Part shown: positions 40,440 through 48,417 of the stretch, in pieces | Layout: each line of letters begins with the position of its first letter | Position numbering within the stretch: the stretch's first letter is position 1 | Program-made: the position numbers and the translations under genes | The notes under the pieces: generated by a model | Told to the model about the DNA's origin: nothing | The model's database searches: none | What the model saw: only the letters and a program-made list of their open reading frames with translations | Origin: Streptomyces endocoffeicus | GTDB taxonomy: Bacteria > Actinomycetota > Actinomycetes > Streptomycetales > Streptomycetaceae | Assembly: GCF_016741935.1 (NCBI RefSeq) | Contig: NZ_JAERRG010000023.1 | Span: 62,001-126,000, forward strand | DNA: 64,000 nt | Direction of reading: 5' to 3'

Positions 40440-42164
40440 GTGTACCAGCAAGTGACCGACCCCGTGGGCTCCAGCCCCGGATGGTCCGCACTGGTGGCGG
40501 CGGTACCGCTGCTCGTGCTCTTCACCCTGCTCGGCGTGGTCCGGGTGCGCGCCTGGCTGGCCGCGCTCACCGGTCTGGTACTGGCGCTCACCGTGGCCGT
40601 CGCGGTGTACGGGATGCCGGTGGGACCGGCGCTCGGCTCCGCCGCGGAGGGCGCGGCGTTCGGCCTCTTCCCGGCCCTGTGGATCGTGGTCAACGCGATC
40701 TGGATCTACCAGATGACGGTGGCTTCGGGCCACTTCGAGGTGTTGCGCCGCGCCTTCGCCAAGGTGAGCGACGACCGGCGGGTGCAGGGCGTCATCATCG
40801 CCTTCTGCTTCGGGGCGCTGCTGGAGGCGCTGGCCGGCTTCGGCACACCGGTGGCGATCTGTTCGGTGATGCTGATCGCGATCGGCCTCACCCCGGTCAA
40901 GGCGGCCACGGTCGCCCTGATCGCCAACACCGCGCCGGTGGCGTACGGAGCCGTCGGACTCCCGGTGATCACCCTGGCCCGGGTGACCGGGCTGCCGCTG
41001 GACGAGGTGAGCGCGATGACGGGCCGCCAGGTGCCGCTGCTCGCGGTCTTCGTGCCACTGGCGCTGCTGGTCGTGCTCGACGGCCGACGGGGGCTGCGGG
41101 AGGTGTGGCCGGCGGCGCTGGTGTGCGGGGCCACGTTCGCCGCGGTGCAGTATCTGATGGCCAACTACGGGCCGGTGGAGCTGACCGATGTCGCCGCGGC
41201 GCTGGTCTCGGCCGCCGCGGTGCTGCTGCTTCTGCGGCGGTGGCGGCCGGCGGGGGAAGCACCGGCGGAGGAGCCCGATGGAACCGGTGGGGCGGGTGGA
41301 GCGGAGGGTCCCGCGCCCGTCGGGGGCGACCCGGCCGGTGCCGGTACGCCTTCCGTCGGTACGGCGAGCGCCGGTACGGCCGGTACGGCGGTGCGCGTCC
41401 AGGCACCGCCGCGGCCGGCGGACACCCGCGCCGAGGTGGTCCGCGCCTTCACCCCGTACGCGGTCGTCATCGCCCTGTTCTCGGTGGTGTCCGTTCCGGC
41501 GGTCGCGGACGCGCTCGCCCGGACCACCGCCACCTTCGACTGGCCGGGACTGCACATCACCTCGCCCGACGGGGAGCCGCTCGGGCTGGTCCGGTTCAAG
41601 CTCGACTGGCTCGCCGGCGGTGGCACCGTGCTTCTGGTCGCCGGCCTGATCACGGCGTTGGCCCTGCGCGTACCGGCGTGGCAGGCGGTGGCGGCATACG
41701 GACGCACACTGCGTCAGCTGCGCACCGCCGCGGTCACGGTGACGGCCGTGCTGGCGCTCGCGTACGTCATGAACGCCTCGGGGCAGACCGCCACGATGGG
41801 CGCGTTCCTGGCCGGCGCCGGGAGCCTGTTCCCCATGCTGTCGCCGCTGCTCGGCTGGTTCGGGACCGCGGTCACCGGCTCGGACACCTCGTCCAACTCC
41901 CTCTTCGGCGCCCTCCAGGTGAGCGCCGCCGAGGGGGCCGGGCACTCGCCGGTGCTGACCGCCGCGGCGAACACGTCGGGGGGTGTGCTCGGCAAGATGA
42001 TCAGCCCACAGAACCTGGCCATCGGCGCGAGCGCCGTCGGCCTCTCCGGACGGGAGGGCGAGCTCTTCCGCCGGGTGCTGGCCGCCACGGCGGTCTTCGT
42101 GCCCCTGATGTGCCTGCTCGTCCATCTGCAGTCCACATCCCTGCTGTCCTGGATGGTGCCGTGA
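40440..42164 (+). CDS. lactate permease (LctP) family carrier
   Basis: Membrane importer of 2-hydroxy acids such as lactate and glycolate by proton symport; 574 aa, about 12-14 helices. Family motifs are AICSVMLIAIGLTPVKAATV, IANTAPVAYGAVGLPVITLA, TAVTGSDTSSNSLFGALQV and LGKMISPQNLAIGASAVGL. An unusual Gly/Ala/Pro/Thr-rich cytoplasmic loop (about residues 275-325) is inserted in the middle. GTG 40440 has GGGAGG upstream. Placed after a 2-hydroxyacyl-CoA mutase set, the natural cargo could be 2-hydroxyisobutyrate (2-methyl-lactate), which is inference. Confidence 0.92.
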   Translation: MYQQVTDPVGSSPGWSALVAAVPLLVLFTLLGVVRVRAWLAALTGLVLALTVAVAVYGMPVGPALGSAAEGAAFGLFPALWIVVNAIWIYQMTVASGHFEVLRRAFAKVSDDRRVQGVIIAFCFGALLEALAGFGTPVAICSVMLIAIGLTPVKAATVALIANTAPVAYGAVGLPVITLARVTGLPLDEVSAMTGRQVPLLAVFVPLALLVVLDGRRGLREVWPAALVCGATFAAVQYLMANYGPVELTDVAAALVSAAAVLLLLRRWRPAGEAPAEEPDGTGGAGGAEGPAPVGGDPAGAGTPSVGTASAGTAGTAVRVQAPPRPADTRAEVVRAFTPYAVVIALFSVVSVPAVADALARTTATFDWPGLHITSPDGEPLGLVRFKLDWLAGGGTVLLVAGLITALALRVPAWQAVAAYGRTLRQLRTAAVTVTAVLALAYVMNASGQTATMGAFLAGAGSLFPMLSPLLGWFGTAVTGSDTSSNSLFGALQVSAAEGAGHSPVLTAAANTSGGVLGKMISPQNLAIGASAVGLSGREGELFRRVLAATAVFVPLMCLLVHLQSTSLLSWMVP

Positions 42165-42673
42165 CCGTGACCGACGCGACCCTGGCCCGGCAAACCGCCC
42201 TCGGCGATGTGGAGGAGGCCAACGCCACCATCGGCGCGGCGATCTCCGCCGACGCGATGACGGACGACTGCGACGCGCTGCTGCGCGAGGTCCAGCGGGA
42301 CCTGCTGGACCTCGCCGCCGGATTGACCGAGCCGGACCCGCCCCGGCTCGGCCCGGCCGCGTACCACCGCCTGGAAGCGGCCCGCGAACGGTACGCCCCG
42401 GCCACCACTCCCCCACCGGGGGGCCGTGTCCTGGCCGGTGGCTGCGCGGGCGCGGGACTGCTGCGCCTGGCCGGCGCGGTCACCCGCCGTGCCGAGCGGT
42501 CGGTGCGGGAGCTCGCCGCGGCGGAGCCCGAGGGGACGGCGCCGTCGGCCGCTGCCTATCTGAGCGCCCTGGCCCCACTGCTGACCGCGGTGGCGCTCCG
42601 GGTGGACCAGGAGGACGTCCGGAATCTGACGATGGGATCGTGCGGGGACCGGCCACCGCCGCGGCCCGCCTGA
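42161..42673 (+). CDS. PduO-type cobalamin adenosyltransferase-like protein, N-terminally reduced
   Basis: Four-helix-bundle protein of 170 aa resembling ATP:cob(I)alamin adenosyltransferase, which makes the mutase cofactor. Recognisable are LGDVEEANATIGAAI (for VDEANSxIG), LLREVQRDLLDLAAGL (for RVQNDLFDLGADL), the Pro/Gly loop PPPGGRVLAGG, and AVTRRAERSVREL. The N-terminal TGDxGTTxLxDG ATP-binding segment is missing: only a few residues precede LGDVEE. The GTG start overlaps the permease stop (GTGA), so the short form is probably genuine. It could be a degenerate transferase or a non-catalytic cobalamin escort for the mutase. Confidence 0.72.
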   Translation: MTVTDATLARQTALGDVEEANATIGAAISADAMTDDCDALLREVQRDLLDLAAGLTEPDPPRLGPAAYHRLEAARERYAPATTPPPGGRVLAGGCAGAGLLRLAGAVTRRAERSVRELAAAEPEGTAPSAAAYLSALAPLLTAVALRVDQEDVRNLTMGSCGDRPPPRPA

Positions 42674-42724
42674 CCGGGCGCCGGCACGGCGCGACAGCGA
42701 TCGCTCCGTGCTCCGTGAGGTGTG

Positions 42725-42762
42725 CGTCCCGTGAGGATGGTTCCGTCCCGTGGGAATGGTTC
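42725..42762. repeat. 19-bp imperfect tandem repeat
   Basis: Two adjacent units CGTCCCGTGAGGATGGTTC and CGTCCCGTGGGAATGGTTC, differing at two bases, with a partial third unit (CGTCC). They lie between the mutase operon and the lacI promoter, function unknown. Confidence 0.85.
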
Positions 42763-42773
42763 CGTCCTGGCTC

Positions 42774-42831
42774 TTGACGGTGGGTGAAGCTCACGCCAGA
42801 GTTCATTAATGCGCATTAGTAATGCGCATTA
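42774..42831 (+). promoter_or_regulatory. lacI promoter with double operator
   Basis: TTGACG at 42774-42779 and CAGAGT 17 bp later form a plausible promoter. Just downstream lie two identical 12-bp palindromes, TAATGCGCATTA at 42807-42818 and 42820-42831, 13 bp centre to centre. The sites cover the expected transcription start and precede the LacI-family gene, implying autoregulation by cooperative dimers. Confidence 0.75.
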
Positions 42832-42860
42832 ACAGATCGGTGAGCGAGGGGACGTCAGGG

Positions 42861-43967
42861 GTGGATCAGCCGAGGAAGCGGGCGAAACCGGGACGGAATC
42901 CGGCGCCCGCGAGCCGTACGTCACGGCCGCGGCAGGCCGAGGTGGCCGGGCTCGCCGGAGTGTCGCAGGCGACGGTGTCGCTGGTCCTGTCGGCGCGCGG
43001 CGACGGCAGAGCCGCCGCGATCTCCGAGGAGACCCGGCAGCGCGTCCTCGACGCGGCCCGCAGTCTCGGCTACGTGCCTGACCCGGCGGCCCGGCGACTG
43101 GCGGCGGCCAGCAACAACCTGCTGGGCGTCTTCAGCTTCACCGCCACTTTCCCGACCGATGTACAGCACTCGTACTACCCGTTCCTGGTGGGCGTGGAGC
43201 AGGAGGCGGCCGCCCGGGGATACGACCTGGTGCTGTTCACGGGGTCGAGCACCGGTGGCGCGGGCGCCGCGGGACCGGACGCGCTGAGCCGGGTCCGGCT
43301 GGCCGACGGATGCCTCTTCCTCGGCCGGCATGTACCGCGCGCCGAGCTGAAGCGGCTCGTCGCCGACGGGTTTCCGGTGGTGCATCTGGGCCGCCGCGAG
43401 GAGTTGGAGGGGGTGGCCTGGGTCGGTGCCGACTATGTCAGCGCCAGCCGTGAAGTCGTCGCCCATCTGGCCGAGTTGGGGCACCGGCGGATCGTGCTCG
43501 TACGGGAGGACGACGACGCGCCCGCGTCCACGGACCGTCAGCGGGGCTTCCTGGACGGTCTGGCGGCGGCGGGCCTCACGGGCGGCCCCGGCGCGGTGCT
43601 GCGCTGCGCCGATCCGGCGGGTGAGCTGACCGCACAGCGGGTGCGGGCCCTGGTCGCGGACGGGGTGACCGCGTTCGTGGCCGAGGAGACCGACACGGGC
43701 GCGGCGTGGCGGGCGCTGAACGCCGCCGTCCGGGAGGCCGGGCTCGGCTGCCCGGGCGACGTCTCGCTGGGGCTGCTCGGGAGCCCGCCCGCCGACCTCG
43801 CCGCCCGGCCCGTGCCGACGGGGTTCGACATCCCCCGGCACCGGCTCGGCGCCGCGGCCGTCCGGCTGCTCGCCGCGCTCGTGGCCGGCGAGGAGGCGGA
43901 GGAGCCGTTGGTGGCCTGCGAGTTCCGTGCGGGCGAGACGGCGGGCCCGCCCGTCCCGCCACGGTAG
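42861..43967 (+). CDS. LacI-family transcriptional regulator
   Basis: Regulator of 368 aa. The N-terminal helix-turn-helix is EVAGLAGVSQATVSLVLSAR with the hinge helix DPAARRLAA, followed by a periplasmic-binding-protein-like effector domain (LLGVFSFTATFPTDVQHSYY at its start). The GTG at 42861 is favoured because GAGGGG lies just upstream; the ATG at 42822 would sit inside the operator. Downstream on the same strand are the FAD oxidoreductase, HyuA-like, HExxH and permease genes, its likely targets along with itself. The ligand is unknown and might be a sugar-related acid or cyclic amide. Confidence 0.9.
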   Translation: MDQPRKRAKPGRNPAPASRTSRPRQAEVAGLAGVSQATVSLVLSARGDGRAAAISEETRQRVLDAARSLGYVPDPAARRLAAASNNLLGVFSFTATFPTDVQHSYYPFLVGVEQEAAARGYDLVLFTGSSTGGAGAAGPDALSRVRLADGCLFLGRHVPRAELKRLVADGFPVVHLGRREELEGVAWVGADYVSASREVVAHLAELGHRRIVLVREDDDAPASTDRQRGFLDGLAAAGLTGGPGAVLRCADPAGELTAQRVRALVADGVTAFVAEETDTGAAWRALNAAVREAGLGCPGDVSLGLLGSPPADLAARPVPTGFDIPRHRLGAAAVRLLAALVAGEEAEEPLVACEFRAGETAGPPVPPR

Positions 43968-44031
43968 CGACCGGCGCCGGGGCAACTCCGGGGCCATGGA
44001 ACGAAGTTCAGTCACGAGCACGAGGAGCACG

Positions 44032-45630
44032 GTGATACCCCAGCCAGACATCCTGATCGTCGGTGGCGGCCTCGGCGGCGTCGCCGCCGCACTCGCCGCC
44101 TGCCGCGCGGGCCGGCGCGTGGTGATGACCGAGGAGACCGACTGGATCGGTGGGCAGTTGACGGCGCAGGCCGTGCCGCCGGACGAGCACCCGTGGGTGG
44201 AGCGGTTCGGCACGACGGCGACGTACCGGGCCCTGCGCGAGGGCATCCGGGCCTACTACCGGCAGTGGTATCCGCTGCGGGGCGAGGCGCTCGGGCTCAC
44301 CGAACTCAACCCGGGCGCCGGCCGCGTCAGCAAACTGTGCCACGAGCCGCGCGTCGCGCTCGCCGTCCTGGAGGCGATGCTCGCGCCCCACCGCGCCTCC
44401 GGGCTGCTGACCGTCCTGACCGAGCACCGGGCCGTCTCCGCCGAGCATGACAACGATGCCATCACGGCCGTCACGGTACGGGACCTGCGCACCGGCACGC
44501 TGCGCACCGTCGCCGCCCCCTACGTCATCGACGCCACCGAGACCGGTGAGCTGCTCGAGCCGGCCGGTGTGGAGCATGCGTGCGGGGCCGAGTCGCACGA
44601 CGAGTTCGGGGAGCCGCACGCCCCCGCCCAGGCCCAGCCCGGCAATCAGCAGGGCATCACGGTGTGCTTCGCGCTCTCCCACCACGAGGGCCAGGACCAC
44701 ACGATCGACCGGCCCGAGACCTATGACTTCTGGCGCGCCTACCGCCCCGAATTCTGGCCGGGGCCACTGCTCGGGTTCGAGGCTCCCGACCCGCGGACCC
44801 TGGAGCCCGTACCGCGCACGTTCGTGCCCAACCCCGAGCTGGATCCGCTGGATGTCAGCGCGGACCAGAGCGCGGACGCCGGGGACAAGGAGCTGTGGGG
44901 TTTCCGCCGGATCCTGGCCCGCAAGCTGCACCGGCCCGGGGCCTTCGACTCGGACATCACCCTGGTCAACTGGCCCCTGAACGACTACTGGCTGAAGCCC
45001 TTCGTCGGCCAGGAGGCCGAAGCGCTGCGCGAGGCACGGCAGTTGTCGCTGTCCGTCCTGTACTGGCTGCAGACCGAGGCGCCGCGCGCGGACGGTGGCA
45101 CCGGGTTCCCCGGGTTGCGCATCCGCCCCGATGTGACGGGCACGGCGGACGGCCTCGCCAAGGCGGCCTATGTACGCGAGTCGCGGCGCGTCAAGGCGGT
45201 GACGACCGTCGTCGAGCAGGACGTCGCCATCGACGTCGTGGGCCCGTACGGCACCAAGCACTACCGGGACTCGGTCGGCGTCGGGGGCTATCGCATCGAT
45301 CTGCACCCCTCGACCGGCGGCGACACCTACATCGACATCGGCTCGGTGCCGTTCGAGATCCCGCTGGGCGCGATGGTCCCGCGCCGGGTGCGGAACCTGC
45401 TGCCCGCCGGCAAGAACATCGGCACGACGCACATCACCAACGGCTGCTACCGCCTGCACCCCGTGGAATGGAACGTCGGCGAGGTCGCGGGCGCGCTCGC
45501 CGCGCACTGCCTGGCCGAGGACGTGGAGCCGCACCAGGTGCAGGCGGACGACAAGCGGTTCGAGGAATTCGCGCGGGTGCTGGACCGGTCGGGCGTGCAG
45601 CGGAGCTGGCCCGACGTCCGCGGCTACTGA
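44032..45630 (+). CDS. FAD-dependent oxidoreductase (FAD_oxidored family)
   Basis: Flavoprotein of 532 aa, predicted cytosolic. The dinucleotide motif ILIVGGGLGGVAAALAACRA lies at residues 7-26, then ETDWIGGQLTAQAVP, a marker of the FAD_oxidored family, and PAGKNIGTTHITNGCYRLHP near the C-terminus with a second FAD contact. GTG 44032 with GAGGAG 4 nt away is chosen; ATG 43996 would add 12 polar residues. It is first enzyme gene after the LacI regulator and precedes a HyuA-like gene. Members often sit in carbohydrate and hydroxy-acid catabolic clusters; the substrate is unknown. Confidence 0.88.
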   Translation: MIPQPDILIVGGGLGGVAAALAACRAGRRVVMTEETDWIGGQLTAQAVPPDEHPWVERFGTTATYRALREGIRAYYRQWYPLRGEALGLTELNPGAGRVSKLCHEPRVALAVLEAMLAPHRASGLLTVLTEHRAVSAEHDNDAITAVTVRDLRTGTLRTVAAPYVIDATETGELLEPAGVEHACGAESHDEFGEPHAPAQAQPGNQQGITVCFALSHHEGQDHTIDRPETYDFWRAYRPEFWPGPLLGFEAPDPRTLEPVPRTFVPNPELDPLDVSADQSADAGDKELWGFRRILARKLHRPGAFDSDITLVNWPLNDYWLKPFVGQEAEALREARQLSLSVLYWLQTEAPRADGGTGFPGLRIRPDVTGTADGLAKAAYVRESRRVKAVTTVVEQDVAIDVVGPYGTKHYRDSVGVGGYRIDLHPSTGGDTYIDIGSVPFEIPLGAMVPRRVRNLLPAGKNIGTTHITNGCYRLHPVEWNVGEVAGALAAHCLAEDVEPHQVQADDKRFEEFARVLDRSGVQRSWPDVRGY

Positions 45631-45682
45631 CCGGTCCCCCTTCGGCAACATACGCACGTCAACGCACAAGGAGGTGCCTGAC

Positions 45683-47815
45683 ATGTCCCCTGACCGTCGC
45701 GTCCGCGTCGGTATCGACGTGGGCGGCACGTTCACCGACGCCGTGGCCGTCGATGCCACGACGCTCGAACTGGTGGGCCAGGTGAAAGTGCCCACCAGCC
45801 ACCACCATGAGGACGGCGTCGCACACGGCATCGTCCAGGCGCTCGGCCGTCTCCTCGAACAGACCGGGCGCACCCCGGCCGACGTCACGTTCCTGGCGCA
45901 CGGCACGACCCAGGCCACGAACGCGCTCCTGGAGGGCGATGTGGCGAAGGTCGGGCTCATCGGGATCGGCACGGGCGCGGGTGCCGTGTTCACCCGGCGC
46001 CTCGCCGCGTTCGGGAAGCTGGAAGTGGCCCCCGGCAAGCGGCTTCCGCTGGTGTACGCGCATGTGGCGGACCCGTTCGACAGCGCTGCGGTGCGGGCGG
46101 CCGTGACCCTCGTACAGGAGGAGGGCGCCCAGGTCATCGTCGCCACCGAGCCGTTCGGGGTGGACCGGCCCGAAGGGGAGCAGGCCGTGCTCGACGTGGC
46201 GCGGTCCACGGGGCTGCCGGTCGCGGCGGCACACGAGATCACATCGCTGTACGGGCTGCACAAGCGGACCCGTACCGCCGTGGTGAACGCGGCGATCCTG
46301 CCGCGCATGCTGGCCACGGCCGATCTCGTCGACTCGTCCATCACCAAGGCCGGGGTCACGGCGCCGCTGATGGTGATGCGGTGCGACGGCGGTGTGATGT
46401 CGCTGGACGAGATGCGGCGCCGTCCACTGCTGACGGTCCTGTCGGGTCCGGCTGCGGGTGTGGCGGGGGCGCTGATGCGGGAGCGGATCAGCGAGGGGAT
46501 GTTCCTGGAGACGGGTGGCACATCGACGGACATCAGTGTGGTGCGACGCGGCAAGGTGGCGGTGCGGCACGCGACGATCCTCGGCAGGGCGTCGTACCTC
46601 AACGCCCTGGATGTGCGCACCGTCGGTGTCGGTGGCGGGTCCATGGTGCGGGTCTCCGGAGGGAAGGTCACGGGCATCGGTCCGCGCAGCGCGCATATCG
46701 CCGGGCTTCCCTACGCCTGTTTCGCCTCGCTCGACGAGTTGCGGGACGCGAAGGTCACCATGGTGCGGCCGGTGGACGGCGACCCCGACGACCATGTGGT
46801 GCTGGACGCGGCGGGCGGCCGGTTCGCCGTGACGATGACATGCGCGGCGAACGCGCTCGGCCGGGTTCCCGAGGGCGACTTCGCACGGTGCGACCCGGAG
46901 GTGGCGCGGGCGGCGCTCGCCCCGCTCGCCGCCCTGCTCGGCCTGGATGTGGCGGGCGCGGCGCGGGCCGTGCTGGACGCGGGGACCGCGTCGGTGCGGG
47001 CGGTCGTGGACACGATGATCCGCGACTACCGGCTCGGCCGGGAGACCGCCGTTCTGGTGGGCGGGGGCGGCGGAGCGGCGGCCGTGACCCCGCAGCTGGC
47101 CCGGGCCGCCGGTCTGGAAGGGCGCATCGCCCGTCACCACGAGGTCATCAGCCCGATCGGGGTGGCGCTCGCGCTGGTCCGCGAGCAGGTCGAGCGGATC
47201 ATCCCCGGCGCCACCCAGGAGCACATCCTCGCCGTGCGCGCCGAGGCCGAGCGGGCGGTCGTCGCACAGGGCGCCGCGGCCGACGGCGTGGAGGTCGAGG
47301 TGACGGTCGACCCGCAGACCAGCACCGTACGGGCCGTCGCCACCGGCGCGACCGAGCTGCGCACCCGGGACCGGGCGCACCGCGCCGATGACGCCGAGCG
47401 GCTGCGCGCGGCCGCCGCCAGCCTCAAGGCGCAGGAGGCCCGGGTGCGGATCCTGGCCGGCACGGACGCGTACACGGTGTACGGCACGGAGGTGCGGCGC
47501 CGGCTGCGGGCGGGACGGCAGCCGGTGCGGGTCGTGGACGCGGACGGGGTGGTGCGGCTCGGGGTGTCCGACGCGCGGGTGCGGACGACGACGGTGGGCG
47601 CGGCCGGCGAGGTGCTCGCCTCGCTGGTGCGGGAGTCCACCTCGTACGGCGACGGCGGGGTGCGGGCGCCCGCGGTGCGCCTGCTGGTGGGCGGCCGGAT
47701 CGCGGATCTGTCCGGGGTGCTCGAACCCGAGGCGCTGCTCGCGCTGGCCCGCAGTGAGTTGCGTACGCGCGCGGCCGACGAGCCGGTGGTCGCGGTCGTG
47801 GAGTCCCGCGCATGA
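45683..47815 (+). CDS. hydantoinase/oxoprolinase family protein (HyuA-like, ATP-dependent)
   Basis: ATP-dependent cyclic amide hydrolase subunit (hydantoinase A/oxoprolinase/acetone-carboxylase beta fold), 710 aa. It starts RVRVGIDVGGTFTDAVAVD, the N-terminal actin-like phosphate loop, then FLAHGTTQATNALLEG, LSGPAAGVAGA, FLETGGTSTDISVV and GVGGGSMVRV, all ATPase-fold motifs; a C-terminal beta-rich domain ends the protein. ATG 45683 has a perfect AAGGAGG site. The HyuB partner usually encoded next to it is absent; instead a small HExxH protein overlaps its stop (ATGA). Either it works alone or with a partner encoded elsewhere. Confidence 0.9.
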   Translation: MSPDRRVRVGIDVGGTFTDAVAVDATTLELVGQVKVPTSHHHEDGVAHGIVQALGRLLEQTGRTPADVTFLAHGTTQATNALLEGDVAKVGLIGIGTGAGAVFTRRLAAFGKLEVAPGKRLPLVYAHVADPFDSAAVRAAVTLVQEEGAQVIVATEPFGVDRPEGEQAVLDVARSTGLPVAAAHEITSLYGLHKRTRTAVVNAAILPRMLATADLVDSSITKAGVTAPLMVMRCDGGVMSLDEMRRRPLLTVLSGPAAGVAGALMRERISEGMFLETGGTSTDISVVRRGKVAVRHATILGRASYLNALDVRTVGVGGGSMVRVSGGKVTGIGPRSAHIAGLPYACFASLDELRDAKVTMVRPVDGDPDDHVVLDAAGGRFAVTMTCAANALGRVPEGDFARCDPEVARAALAPLAALLGLDVAGAARAVLDAGTASVRAVVDTMIRDYRLGRETAVLVGGGGGAAAVTPQLARAAGLEGRIARHHEVISPIGVALALVREQVERIIPGATQEHILAVRAEAERAVVAQGAAADGVEVEVTVDPQTSTVRAVATGATELRTRDRAHRADDAERLRAAAASLKAQEARVRILAGTDAYTVYGTEVRRRLRAGRQPVRVVDADGVVRLGVSDARVRTTTVGAAGEVLASLVRESTSYGDGGVRAPAVRLLVGGRIADLSGVLEPEALLALARSELRTRAADEPVVAVVESRA

Positions 47816-48417
47816 GCGGCGACCTGGGCCTCGACCCCGGCCGCGACCAGGATCTGGACCTCGCCGTGCGGCTGCTCGCGGGGACGCCCACGCATGAGGG
47901 TCGCGATCCGCTGGTCCTGCGCCGATGGGCCGAGGCGGCCGAGGAGTTCGGACGCCGTATGAGTCCCGATCCGGTGCCGGTCCGGGTGGTCGAGCGGGAC
48001 GGCGGGCTCGCCGCCGGGCTGCTGGCGCGGTACCGGTCGCGGCCGCCGGTGGTCGAGGTGTACGTCGACACGGTCGACCGCGCCGAACGGCTCGTCGCCG
48101 AGCTCGGCTGGCGGAACTGGTTTCCCGCCGGGTCGGTGCTGGCCGCGGCCCTCGCCCACGAGCGGGCGCACGCCTGGCTCCATCACGCGCGTGTCCGGGC
48201 CGAGTTCAAGCGGGCGCTCGGCCACACCGCGCTGCGGCTCGGGCCGCGTCGCCTGTACGCGCACGTCGCGGGCGCCGACGAACTCGCCGCGCACGCCTAC
48301 GCCCGCGCTGTCTGCGGCCTCGGCCGCAGCCCCCTGCTGCTCACCGAGGCGCTGGCCGCCGCAATGTCCAAAAAACCAGAGGTGCCCGAAAGCGAGACGG
48401 ACCCATGGGTGTCGTGA
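47812..48417 (+). CDS. small HExxH-motif protein of unknown family
   Basis: Not recognised as a named family. The 201-aa soluble protein has HERAH at residues 116-120 in ALAHERAHAWLHHARVRAEF, a good HExxH metal site with several further His and Glu (His124, His125, Glu131) as possible third ligands, and a helical C-terminus. It could be a minimal metallopeptidase-like or metal-dependent hydrolase. ATG 47812 overlaps the HyuA stop, and its own stop lies 13 bp inside the following permease gene, so it is embedded in the operon and probably functions with HyuA. Confidence 0.7.
   Translation: MSGDLGLDPGRDQDLDLAVRLLAGTPTHEGRDPLVLRRWAEAAEEFGRRMSPDPVPVRVVERDGGLAAGLLARYRSRPPVVEVYVDTVDRAERLVAELGWRNWFPAGSVLAAALAHERAHAWLHHARVRAEFKRALGHTALRLGPRRLYAHVAGADELAAHAYARAVCGLGRSPLLLTEALAAAMSKKPEVPESETDPWVS

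Noticed and set aside
37414..40491. 1025-aa open frame antisense to the ligase, MeaB and mutase genes
   Set aside because: It covers three clearly homologous genes on the other strand and has no recognisable domain.
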